DNA of 64,000 nt. Origin: Chondrus crispus (taxonomy: Eukaryota; Rhodophyta; Florideophyceae; Gigartinales; Gigartinaceae). The stretch's first letter is position 1. Each line of letters begins with the position of its first letter. A model generated the notes under the pieces. That model was not told the DNA's origin. It did no database searches and was given only the letters and a program-made list of their open reading frames with translations. Positions 1 through 10,203 of the stretch are shown piece by piece. The translations under genes and the position numbers were made by a program. The stretch is from positions 124,001 to 188,000 of the forward strand of contig NW_005178758.1 of assembly GCF_000350225.1 (NCBI RefSeq), read 5' to 3'.

Positions 1-49
1 GAGTTTTCCCGAGTCGGGCTGACTGAATCGATTGACGATAAGCGTGCTT

Positions 50-916
50 ATGATCACGTGGAGGATGATGCTTGGAATTTTTGAGTCTATCTGCTACGAT
101 AGACTCGCAAATAAGTACGTCGCTATCGACGCATGCGATAAGTCGAAGCACCCCATTCTGCTGTATGCCCTACAAGTCTGTGGTCGGAACAAATCTTCGG
201 GCCACCAGATCCAGAACGACAAGTTCTACACGAACGGCAGAGACCGCGTGTCAGCTTACCTTCTCATTGATGAGTGGTGCCAGAAGTATCCAGGGCGCTG
301 GTTGGCAATGTCCACTTCCGGTGCCCGCTCAGAGAGCTCTTTGGCGTCTTCTTTCCATATCCACAACCTTGGTGCTACTCCCTATCAAGATCGAACTGAT
401 CTGTGCATCCCAGCTGCCGTTTGCAACTCGTTATGTGTTCTCGGCGCACGACAGCTCGCCGATTCGTATTGGGAGCACTTCAAGGAAACTGCGAAGTCGT
501 TCGTGCAGCAGGGGAGTCTTCCACGACGTATTCGTGGTCTGAGAGATGCCAACAAGCATCTTAAACGAGAGGAAGTAGTTCTCGAGCATACCTTCGGATC
601 GGTCCCAACAATAGGCAAACTTCTTGATGTCGAGTCGGGAGTGTTTGTTGTCACGCTTGAGGGGAGTTCAAACAAGTTGCATACGGTGTGCGTATCTTCA
701 AAAGATCACATCATATTGGATTGTATGGAACCGTACCCTATGCCCTTCTCCCTTCAAGCTTTGAAACTCTGTCTTGGTGATGGAGTTAGTCTGCTCGAAA
801 TTCGTGAAATGCGAAAGGTCTGTCTTGTCCGTGCTTCCACCACAAGAGCGCTTAGCGCTTCCACTAAGCGTCGCAAACGTCGCAAGCTGAAAGCTGAAAG
901 AAACAAGTCGAAATAG
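50..916 (+). CDS. Papain-like cysteine-protease-like protein, antisense cargo of Gypsy-1 (putative)
   Basis: About 288 residues from the first ATG at 50; an in-frame stop lies just upstream at 20-22, but the true start could lie elsewhere if the gene is spliced or damaged. It is homologous to the gene at 45705-46958. Both have a Cys followed by a small-residue helix (DLCIPAAVCNSLCVLG here), then His followed exactly 13 residues later by Asp (HTVCVSSKDHIILD), then a shared CLGDGV-L--I-E-R block and a lysine/arginine-rich tail that could act in nuclear targeting. This Cys...His...Asp order is that of papain-like and OTU-like peptidases; protease activity is inference. The gene runs tail-to-tail into the pol region of Gypsy-1, 117 bp away, in the same arrangement as the Copia-2 copy. 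The spacer holds a small inverted repeat (GCCTAAG/CTTAGGC, about 1000-1039) that may end transcripts. The N-terminal 100 residues match nothing I recognise and are much shorter than in the other copy. Confidence 0.6.
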   Translation: MITWRMMLGIFESICYDRLANKYVAIDACDKSKHPILLYALQVCGRNKSSGHQIQNDKFYTNGRDRVSAYLLIDEWCQKYPGRWLAMSTSGARSESSLASSFHIHNLGATPYQDRTDLCIPAAVCNSLCVLGARQLADSYWEHFKETAKSFVQQGSLPRRIRGLRDANKHLKREEVVLEHTFGSVPTIGKLLDVESGVFVVTLEGSSNKLHTVCVSSKDHIILDCMEPYPMPFSLQALKLCLGDGVSLLEIREMRKVCLVRASTTRALSASTKRRKRRKLKAERNKSK

Positions 917-1033
917 CCACGCTCTTTTCTCTTTTCTTGCCTATACGGGTTTCATGATAGCAATTGCATCTATTCTCTACATGCATTAAACGATTTTATG
1001 CCTAAGACTTAGCCTTAAGCTTTAACAAAGGAC

Positions 1034-4000
1034 TTAGGCTTCGAACTTCCTTTCACGATATAGGACGAGTCGGCGAGCATGAATAGGCTTCCTGGATACT
1101 CTGCCGTGCTGCGACTCTAGCACATATCGCGGGTGGTGAACTTCCAAGATCCGGCACGGGCCGTAGAATTTGGAAACGAACGCGGGCCATTTCGTACCAC
1201 CGAATGAAGTTCCCCGAGCGACAAGAACTTTGTCTCCTACTTCCAAGAAGTGAGACGACGACGGTACGAGCCTTTTTTCCACGGAGGCTCCCGAGCGAAC
1301 CGCTCGTGGGACAGATCCAGTCAGGAGCTCCAAACGACGATGATGGTCTAAGGAAGGAACAACTAGGCTTGCACCTGTCTCTGCACTGGAATCCATCCGA
1401 GGCGGGATCCCATACATCAGTTCGAATGGCGACACGCCGTTCTTCATGGCACGTCGGCGATATCCATACAGGACCTGGGTGAGTGCTTTGTCCCACTCCA
1501 TTCCAGTTCCAAGAACTGTCTTACGGACGGCAGCCTTCAAAGTTCCAACCATTCTCTCTGCTCTACCGTTAGACATGGGAGCGTAGGCGAGGACGGTGCG
1601 CCAAGTGATACCGTGTCGAGCCATGAAGCTAGAAACGGCCGAGGCTGTGAAGCAGGTAGCATTGTCAGAGACAATGGTTCTCGGAGGGCCGAATGAGTAC
1701 ATGATTTTTCTCTTGACGAAGTCGAGAACCACTTGAGCAGTACTATCAGCAGTGGATAGAGCAATTGGCCATCCTGTGAGGTGTTCGACCGCAACCAACA
1801 CGAAGCGATTTCCAGACGAAGTGACAGGGAAGGGTTCAGCAAAGTCAATGGAGAAAACATCAAACAAGCTTGTGATGGGAAGGCGCAAAGTTGTCTTATA
1901 CCTGGGAATCGGACGTGCCTTCTGACACCCGTCACAACTCTTCACGTAGTCTCCCACGTCCATACCAACGGTCGGCCACCAGTACCTTTCCGTGACAAAT
2001 TGACGAGTGGTCTTCAAGTCCCAATGACCAATGTCGTCATGGAAACCCTTCAGTATCTTTTCGCGATCGGGAATTGGGGCAACAACACGAAGGCCACGAA
2101 TGGTGCGGCGGAACAACTTCGACTCCCAGACAAGAAAGTTCCTCGCATTATTCTTCAAGCGAGACTTCCTGTAATCATCCAACCCAACCGGGGTTTCGCC
2201 TTGCAGATAGGACATGATATCTTGGCAAGACTCTTCTAGATCTTCTGGAGAGTAGATCGGGGTCGTGATAGCGAGGGCAAGGTCTCCCTCTTCCTGGCAA
2301 GTTGGGTTGTCGCCGTTCTTGGGCTGAATGCGAGAAAGGTAGTCGGCCGCACTATTTGCGGATCCACGACGATATTCCACGGTGAAGTCGTACTCGGCTA
2401 AGAAGTCTAGCCAACGAGCCAAACGACCGTGGATGTCTTTCTTGCGAAAGGCGTAACTAAGAGCCTGGTGATCCGTAACCAACTTAAAAGGTGTAGACGA
2501 AAGCACGTAAACACGAAATTTCTTCAAAGCAAAGATGACCGCAAGCGCCTCCCGCTCACAAGCGGAGTACTTGCGCTCAGATGTATTCATAGTACGGCTT
2601 GCGTACTGGATGGGGTGTATTTTCCCATCTTCCTTCTTTTGAGCCAACACAGCCCCGACTGAGACCGATGACGCATCCGTCTCAACGACGAAGGGCTTCT
2701 CGAAGTCTGGGTAAGCCAACACTGGCGGAGAAGTTAACTTTATGCGTAGTTCATCAAAGGCTTCTTGAATTTCTCCGGTCCATTTCAATCTGCCGTTTCC
2801 GGATGTAGCCGCATGGAGTACCGCAGCAATGTCCGCAAACTTGCAGATGAAACGACGGTAGTAGCTTGCTAACCCCAGAAAGCTCCTAAGTCCAGTCGTA
2901 GTAGTCGGGATCGGTGCATTCCGAATCACTTCGACCTTGTTCGGGTCAACGGCAATCCCGCCTTTGTCGACAACATGACCGAGCAACTTGATCTTCGCCT
3001 GGGCGAAGCTACACTTTGTCAGCTTAAGCTTAAGACCAGCCTCGTCAAGCACATCAAATACATGCTGGAGGTGGCGAAGATGTTCTTCTATAGTCTTAGA
3101 GAACACCACAACGTCATCGAGGTACACACGCACAAACCGCACTCCGCGAAAGATTGTATCCATCATTCTCTGAAATGTTGAAGGCGCATTCATCAATCCA
3201 AAGGGCATGACTTCGAACTAATACGTCCCGTAGCGACAGACGAAAGTAATCATTTCTTTGCATTGTTGTGCCATCCGAATTTGCCAGTAACCACTGAACA
3301 AATCCAGAGAAGTGAAGTACGCACTTCCTTCCAAGTCATCAAATATCTCTTCTATTTTCGGCAAAGGCCATCCGTCTGCTTTCATCTTCTGGTTCAGAGA
3401 ACGGTAATCAACACAGAAGCGTGGATTCCCATCTTTTTTGGATACGATGACGACCGGAAAGGACCATGCGGCGCTGGAAGGCGTGATGATTCCTGCTTCC
3501 AGCATTTTGTCCAGCTCTTTCCGAACGATTTCGTTATGCAAGGGAGCCATTCTCCTCGCCGAGTGATAGATCGGATTAGTATCATCTAACTCGAAATGGT
3601 GCTTGATTGGGACTTCAGCAGGCCGAAGGTCGTCAAGGGATGTAGCAACGATACTCTTACCCATCAGGGCGGTCTCGATGACTGCTTGAGCTTCATTGTC
3701 AAGATGCACAAGTTTTTCCCGAAGCATTTTCACGGCCTTGTTGATGACATTCGAATCAGGTGATTCTACTTCCTCATCTTCTCCGATCGCTCCGTTCAGA
3801 GTTAAGTCTAGCTCGAAAGGTCCATCGCCGAGGATGGCGACAACATAAGTCTCTTCTTCCGACGAGTTTTCTGAGGCGAACGACTCGACATCAGAAGTGA
3901 AGTCCTCACTATCAGTCTCCCAATCCGCGACGATAGGACGTACTTGATCAAACTCCAGACTCATTTTCACGGTTTTGTTTCCGATCAACATAATAACAGA

Positions 4001-5707
4001 CTGGTGACCTAGATCGATGCAGGCTTGAAGTTCTTCGAGAGTTGGATATCCGATTAAGATATCAACTGGGGATCCTTCAACAACCAAGAAGTTGAGTGAA
4101 GTAACAGCGCCATTGAACGTGACAGGAACTTCCTCGATGGAACCTAAGCAGGTTGTCTTTTGTCCATTAGCGACCGTAATCTTCGTCGAGGTCGGCTTTG
4201 GAGACAGAGAGAGCTTCGATGCCACAGACGCATTCATAACGTTAGGGATAGCTCCTGAGTCTAACAACGCTCTCATTTGTGTCCCGTAGACTTGTACAGA
4301 AACTACTTTCAGACGTTTCGGCAAAGTACCGATCGAAGCAGCTACGGGGCGTCTAGGGCGACTGTTGAACAAACGACGGATCTCTTTCTTAGCCTCGTCG
4401 CCATCTCCTCGAATCAGTTGACCGAATTTCAAACCAGAGGGGGCGTTCGCGAGGGAAGAAACCACATCGTACTTCCCCGAGTGTTCTTGGACGGCGTTCT
4501 TCTTACTTGTCCTCTTCTTTCTTGTTCGACGGCCGAGCTTAGGAGGTTTCCTCATGTGGTTCGGAGTCCAGTACTTACGCGGGTTGAGAAGGGACGAGAT
4601 TGGCTCGCCGCCACCATCTTTTCGCGTCTTGGCCACCGGCTCTCCATCAGCGTTTCTCTTGACTGATGCCACTAACTTCTCATCAGCAGGGAGGTCGTCG
4701 TGCGTCACAACACTCACCTGGTTTCCTGCGGAGCCCGTCCGTGTATCCGACACGGCAATATCCGTCTGGGTCTTCTTAGGAGGGTAGGCACTGCTACCTC
4801 CCCTCTCTGGACCAATTCTAGCCCAACAGCTTGTCTCTGAATGACCAAATTTTCCGCAGCGAGGGCATTTCGTGTCCCTATGCGGATTCGCATCGCATCT
4901 ATTAGCGCCATGACCCGGTCGTTTGCAATAAGAACAAGTACAATCGTGGGCGGGGCGGAATGCTGTTGCGTCATCCCTCGACTGATTCTTCTTGATAATA
5001 AGGGAAATATCAGCTAGTCGATCAGCTAAAGCGACAACCTTCGTCTCGAGTGGAGACAAGGGAGCTTTTGAACGCATCATGACCCTTTTTGACCCACCTT
5101 GCTCTCTCGGCTCATACATAACTTGCGAGCTCTCTGACCCCTGGTAGCGCGAATTGCTCAAGGAGTTCGCCGCCGCCTGAAAGGCGCAGCGACCAGACCA
5201 GAAGTCCATGATTGCATCGAATACGGCTTTGTAGGTCTTCGCACCTCGATAGATGGCAAACTGGGCCAACTCGAGATGTTCCATCACGGCGTTGCGAAGC
5301 AGTCCGAACTTCGCTTCGTCGTTGAATCCCGCCTTCTCGTAGAGACGGTCTGAGTTTCGAAGGGACCCACTGAGATCCCCGAAAGAAAGGCGAGCGGCCA
5401 TCGCATCCCGAATCACATCTTCAGGTGATTCAACCGGGGCGAACCGCTCGACCAAGGCCTTCTTGACCTTCTGGTAGTCGGAGCCATCTGCACTGATATC
5501 TCCGTTCTTGACCACGGCTTGATAAAAGAAGTCGAATGCATCTCCCTCCAGGTAGCGAAGGAGTTCAGATGCCCTTTCTTCGTCCGACTTGCCAGAGGTG
5601 GCAATATTCTCGAAGACGAAGAAGAACTTGTGAACGTTGGCCGGCTTCGACCCGTCAAACTGTGACAGGGAGCCGTCTTCTTTGCCTCCCCTCCACAAGA
5701 GTACCAT
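1034..5707 (-). mobile_element. Gypsy-1: Ty3/Gypsy LTR element, gag-pol region
   Basis: The gag-pol order is visible from right to left. A gag domain lies at about 5.0-5.7 kb. Two CCHC zinc knuckles (CTCSYCKRPGHGANRC and CPRCGKFGHSETSC) follow at about 4.84-4.94 kb. The aspartic protease (ALLDSGAIPNVM) is near 4.25 kb. Reverse transcriptase has FCVDYRSLN, MPFGLMNAPSTFQ and YLDD motifs. RNase H has a TDASS motif. Integrase has an H2C2 zinc site (GHWD...CDGCQ) and DDE core at about 1.2-2.1 kb. Gag-Pol would make virus-like particles and integrate cDNA. The coding region appears broken about once, unless a family read-through is used. The gag start overlaps a TGG-type primer-binding site beside a candidate 5' LTR. 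The 3' LTR is not in the window and should lie left of base 1, which would place the papain-like gene at 50-916 inside the element. Confidence 0.9.
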
Positions 5708-6038
5708 GTTGGCGGCGAAAAGGGGGGAGGAAGGCCGCGCGCGTAGGGGAGAGAGGAAAGTTTTTTTTTCAGAAGCGTGAAGTTTATTGCAAGAGCGGGG
5801 GTCTGTTCGTGTGTTGTTCTTCTGTCCCTCTTGTCGCGGGGTATCGCGGCGCGCCCCTTTCTCTTATAGAGGGGCCGCCAGCATCTTCCACTTCCCAGGA
5901 CCGCCGCCCTTCAAAGGGAGACTGTCCACGTGTACACCTGGCGTACACGTAGACCAATAGAATCATCTTTTGAAGGCTTTGGTCCTGGGGCCACTCCCGG
6001 GTACTGTACCCTGTACAGTACCCCAAATCTCCCCCACA
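5707..6038 (-). repeat. Candidate 5' LTR of Gypsy-1 (right boundary uncertain)
   Basis: On the minus strand the sequence ends ...AACA and is followed directly by TGGTACTCTTGTGG, as expected for an LTR end next to a primer-binding site complementary to a tRNA CCA end. The outer end is placed at CCCCCACA near 6038 only because TG...CA termini would then match. No second LTR copy is available in the window to confirm this. The region contains an 11-bp hairpin (GGGTACTGTAC, 3-nt loop, GTACAGTACCC) at about 5999-6023. Confidence 0.4.
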
Positions 6039-6092
6039 AAAACCACGGAATCAAGATACCTAGCCATTGGCGGCCCAGAATGACAATCCACC

Positions 6093-7151
6093 TCAGCGCA
6101 CCTTATTGCAAGAGCTCCTTCCACTGTAGGGCTGGCGGTAGCCGGGCGGGCACTTTTTGCATGTCGCCCTACTAGTTGCACCTGCCCTGTCTCCATATGA
6201 TTCGGGCGGACACTCAAAGCAGCTTCTCTTTCCAGCCTTTGGCTGATAGTCTCCTTGAGAGCATGTATAGCAGGAGCTTCGTCCGCTGTAGTTTTGGTAC
6301 GTTCCAGGCGCACATTTCTTGCACGTTACCCTACTAGTGGCGCCTGCTTTCCTCCCATACGATCCGGGCGGACATTCAAAGCAGCTTCTCTTTCCAGCAT
6401 TTGGCTGATAGTCTCCTTGAGAGCATGTATAGCAGGAGCTTCGGCCGCTGTAGTTTTGGTACGTTCCAGGCGCACACTTCTTGCACGTTGCCCTACTAGT
6501 GGCGCCTGCTTTCCTCCCATACGATCCGGGCGGACATTCAAAGCAGCTTCTCTTTCCAGCCTTTGGTTGATAGTCTCCTTGAGAGCACGTATAGCAGGAG
6601 CTTCGTCCGCTGTAGTTTTGGTACGTTCCAGGCGCACACTTCTTGCACGTCGTCCTACTAGTTGCACCTGCCCTGCTGCCATACGATCCAGGCGGACATT
6701 CAAAGCAGCTTCTCTTTCCTGCCTTTGGTTGATAGTCTCCTTGAGAGCACGTATAGCAGGAGCTTCGTCCGCTGTAGTTTTGATACGTTCCAGGCGCACA
6801 CTTTTTGCATGTAGCCGCGCTAGTTGCGCCTTCCCATCTCCCAAACGACCCGGACGGACATTCACGACAGCTTGTCTTGCCTGTTTCTGGTTGATAGTGC
6901 TCCTGGCGACAGGTGTAGCAGGAGCTCTGTCCACCGTAGCTTTGGTAGGTGCCCTTAGGACAAACCAAATATGACTTCTTTCCTGTATCAGGTTGGAAGC
7001 TGCCGGCGGGGCAGTCCCTGCAAGGCTCTGCCCCAGTCGAGCTTACAGTTCCTGGAGGGCAGAGGTCTCGGGCATTGGCGCCATGCCACAGAGGAAGCAA
7101 GAAAAGCAGGACGTATAATGTCGTACTGGTCATTCTGGTAGAGAGGGCCAT
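6093..7151 (-). CDS. Secreted cysteine-rich repeat protein (GCC2/GCC3, ephrin-receptor-like repeats)
   Basis: About 352 residues. The ATG at 7151 is chosen because it opens a good signal peptide (basic start, then LYVLLFLLPLWHGANA), with mature protein starting near DLCPPGT. An upstream in-frame start at 7247 would bury the signal peptide. The rest is repeats of CPPG-Y....C.KCAPGTYQ-YSGRSSCYTC pattern, about 54 residues each, matching the GCC2/GCC3 (ephrin-receptor-like) cysteine module, with disulfide-rich folding expected outside the cell. The protein ends shortly after the last repeat with no membrane anchor, so it is probably secreted or wall-associated. Repeat copies are nearly identical at DNA level, implying recent expansion or gene conversion. 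A TATA-like CATAAGAG lies on the minus strand near 7290. The ligand and role are unknown. Confidence 0.75.
   Translation of the reverse strand: MALSTRMTSTTLYVLLFLLPLWHGANARDLCPPGTVSSTGAEPCRDCPAGSFQPDTGKKSYLVCPKGTYQSYGGQSSCYTCRQEHYQPETGKTSCRECPSGSFGRWEGATSAATCKKCAPGTYQNYSGRSSCYTCSQGDYQPKAGKRSCFECPPGSYGSRAGATSRTTCKKCAPGTYQNYSGRSSCYTCSQGDYQPKAGKRSCFECPPGSYGRKAGATSRATCKKCAPGTYQNYSGRSSCYTCSQGDYQPNAGKRSCFECPPGSYGRKAGATSRVTCKKCAPGTYQNYSGRSSCYTCSQGDYQPKAGKRSCFECPPESYGDRAGATSRATCKKCPPGYRQPYSGRSSCNKVR
6126..6935 (-). repeat. 162-bp tandem repeats within the cysteine-rich gene
   Basis: The block around CAGGAGCTTCGTCCGCTG recurs at 162-bp steps (for example GCATGT at 6261 and 6423), about five times. 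The outermost unit on the right is more diverged. The unit length is a multiple of three, so copy-number changes keep the frame. Confidence 0.85.
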
Positions 7152-7540
7152 GTCTGGATTGAGATGTGCAGTGGTGATGTGAATGATCTTTGAGGGAGGT
7201 GTCGATGTAGATCGGATGGCAACTGAAGAATGTGGCGTCTTGCTCACACTAAGTGAAGAGGGAGTGAAAGCGGAGCAAGGCGCGGCTCTTATGTACTGCT
7301 AGCAGTGCTGTGCGTTACTTTTTGTTTCTGCGAAGTCTTCGCGCCGCCAGCCCATATAACACATGCTGGCCCTTACGGCCTAGACGTGCTGTACCTCATT
7401 GATTCTCTGCCCCACGAGGACTTCACATGTGTTCAAGTGGCGAGTGCCAGGCCTGATGTCAGGATTGTCAACAATCCTCTAATTCCCTAATGGTTGGGGG
7501 TATGTCCCAGCGAAGATATGCCCCGAGTACGAGTACAATA

Positions 7541-7565
7541 CAGTGAACCCTCCCGATATGGATAC
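7541..7565 (+). repeat. Left terminal inverted repeat, flanked by TA
   Basis: Eighteen bases match the right end exactly (CAGTGAACCCTCCCGATA), then one mismatch and GGAT again match. The preceding two bases are TA. Confidence 0.7.
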
Positions 7566-9398
7566 GCTCGGTGGACGTAATCCGTATCCATTTGCGTTGG
7601 ATATTCATATCCGGAGACCGTATCATAACGGTGTCACGGTGCATCTCTCAGAATGTCTGTGCTTTACTTAAAAAATGTATCTATCGTCGTCTGGACTGCG
7701 CAATTCCCCTTCTTGGTACGCAAACTGCGCCGCTGACGATTGATCACAACTCGAATATCTGGGGAAATGTCGTCGCAATCCTCCAACAAAGACTTAACAA
7801 TTGCTAATGCTAAATATTTGTTGCTTTTGGGCGAGGTTAAGCTCAGAGCGCTTCATCGACGATTGTCGCTTGACGGGGGCAGATGGCTACGGTGCTGACA
7901 ACACGCAATGTTTGCGATCAGAGGAGATTTATTGGGGGAGGACCAACAGGAGTATATGCTAGAAAGATGTTTTTGTCGAGAATGATGTGTGAAGAGAGAT
8001 GCACCTTACTGTCGTGTGTTGCTTTTGCCTTTGCGCATCGGAGTTTATTACGACGAGTCTTTTCACGCTGGTGTATACATGATCGCTAAAATACCACAGC
8101 ATACGATGGCTTTCCGCAGACAGTTGGAGTTTTTCCGTCTCCCGAACCGAATGCCCACCCCGCACTTCCGACAGAGCCTGGCAATTGTAGTCTGGGTTAA
8201 CGATTCGTTCCTGCGAGGTCAGCCTGTTGCGCATGACATTGAGCTTACCCTATCATGCTGGAGCCTGGCAAGCTTTGGAGACGCCACGGCAGTACAAATT
8301 GAACGTCAGAACTTGGCAGATGCATTCCCGGACGACAGACGCAGCGATCTTGAGTGCGCCAGCCATTTTCTTGCGGCTGAATAGGTTGCGGAGGGTGCTC
8401 ACTTCACAACATGACAATTTATATCGAGTGCTTTCATGCCAGCATACGTAGTAGCAATCGTTTTCAACAACATGGTTGGTGGACAGGTTCACATGACCGC
8501 AATTTGCATGGATTTACAGTAACAAAGGTACTGCGGGGGAGCATTTTACTACCAGAATGGTGCACCGACTCACCTTTGGGCTGCTGTCATGCAGTTCTGA
8601 GCGTCAAAAAAGTCAGCTGCGTGGCGCTCTTCGTGCCTTCTGTGTTTTTGACACTACCGCGAGACGAGATACACAGAAGAGCTGCCTTTAGATGTTCTCG
8701 CAAGCTGGAAGAAAGTTCCCAAGCGAAATCAAGTATATCACGCAGGAAGAAGAGATGGACATGGCCAAAGTTCCCTGTGTCCTGGGCACAGATCGCAAGA
8801 GGAATCGTATCCATGTCGCTCAAGGAGTATTTCCCGAAGACGCAGATGATGGCAGGACTGATGTCGCCCCGGATATGGAGAAGGCTGCAAACTCCCGGCC
8901 GACGTTCAAAACGGCGTTGGAGTTTGCGTTTGAGACGGCGAATACCTCAGCAACTCAGCGATTTCGTGGGCGAAAAAGCGACTCAGCTATTTTGTGGGGA
9001 ATGCATTACGTAGACCGGAGCTGTGGTCAATCAACGGTGGCGTTGAAAATTTCACTATCAGCATTCATTCTGGGTCGCTTTCTTCTTGTCCACTCGACGA
9101 ATAATGTGCACTCGTGATGAAGCCACCTCGATAACAAGGTTTCGAACAAGTTCTCCACAGAGCATGGCTGCGATTCTACGACGAAAAAAATTTTAATGGA
9201 GTAGATCAGCAGAAAGCCATCCCTTTGTTTCGAGGGGAAAACCAAGACGTCGACAAGTTGTGCGACGGTTCGGTTGCACCCACCGCTCTTTATCACTGAT
9301 GCGCTGTTCCCTCCCTGGTATGCATAGATACATAGATTCTGCACTACAGCTCAGTGCTAGAGCCCTATCTCTCTCTTTGCGTCTGGCCAACAGGCTGT
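7566..9398. other. No gene recognised inside the TIR unit
   Basis: This 1.8-kb stretch has only short, overlapping open frames on both strands, the longest near 8411-9117 on the plus strand, with no recognisable motif or consistent coding signal. The first 80 bases hold repeated ATATCC/GGATAT motifs that look subterminal to the TIR. A decayed transposase here cannot be excluded. Confidence 0.4.
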
Positions 9399-9863
9399 TC
9401 AATTCGTTACCGAAAAAGATTCAAAGCATGCCGCTGGGTTTTCGCTGTCTCCGTCTACGAAATATCTGATCTCAGCTTCCGAAGAAAATACAAATTGCAA
9501 AACGGCGTCTTGCTTTAGGGGTGTTTGTCGCCTCTTGGGCTTTTTGGCCGTGAGTGGCTTTTCTGGCGGTGGGGGATTGGAACCCCCCTTGGAGCTCTGG
9601 TATCCTTCCACAGCCAAAATAATGCTCTCTGATGTCTTGGGCAGCCTGTACTCGCAGAATCCAACTGCAATGACCTCTGCAATTCCACGGACAGCTGGGT
9701 GAAAGTGAGCCATCAGGCGTGATAATTCCCAACATACACTTCTTTCTGCACCAACGATTTCTGGGTCATGAGTATCCATATCGAAGTCGTGGACTAAACC
9801 AGAATCAATGCCTAAGACATTCTCATTGGCCTTGTCTGCCTTCTGAGGGTACAATGGAGACAC
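9399..9863 (-). pseudogene. Noc1/MAK21/CEBPZ-like CBF-domain fragment
   Basis: The translation contains DPEIVGAERSVCWELSRLMA followed by HFHPAVRGIAEVI. This matches the CBF-family signature of Noc1/Mak21/CEBPZ, where a Y-D-...-P-F-C-G-A-E-x-S-x-W-E-L-x-x-L-x-x-H-F-H-P-S-V block ends the conserved domain. These proteins act in nucleolar 60S subunit assembly. Only this block and a basic tail are present. There is no ATG at the start (the open frame begins upstream of a GTG), and an acidic, serine-rich stretch just upstream (about 10020-10165, minus) may be a further remnant in another frame. It is far shorter than the family (about 800-1000 residues), so it is read as a fragment, perhaps captured by the surrounding TIR unit. 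Assignment is from memory of the family pattern. Confidence 0.5.
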
Positions 9864-10203
9864 AAAGCGTGCGTCATGACTGGCGAGCGAAGGAGGGGCA
9901 AGCGCACTGGTGCGCTGGCGGTGCGGTGAGCGGTGTCAGCAGATGGATGCCTGGCTTTCAAGACACCGCTGGTCGTAGTGGCCGATTTGTATATCTTGTG
10001 AGCTTTTACATTCCAGTTAGGCTATCCGAAGCTGAGTTACACTCAGATTCGGAGTCAGAAACGCAGCCGATTCGCTCTCGAAGTGATTCAGTACCGGAGT
10101 CACGCTCATCGCATGATTTGTCGGATTCCGTTTGTACACTACTGCGAACCTCATTGAGGCCTTGAAAGCATTGCTCGTTTGCCAGTGCATCGGTTCCCTT
10201 GAG

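Noticed and set aside
8411-9117. Overlapping plus-strand open frames inside the TIR unit
   Set aside because: Neither shows motifs or a consistent coding bias. A decayed transposase was considered but nothing supports it.
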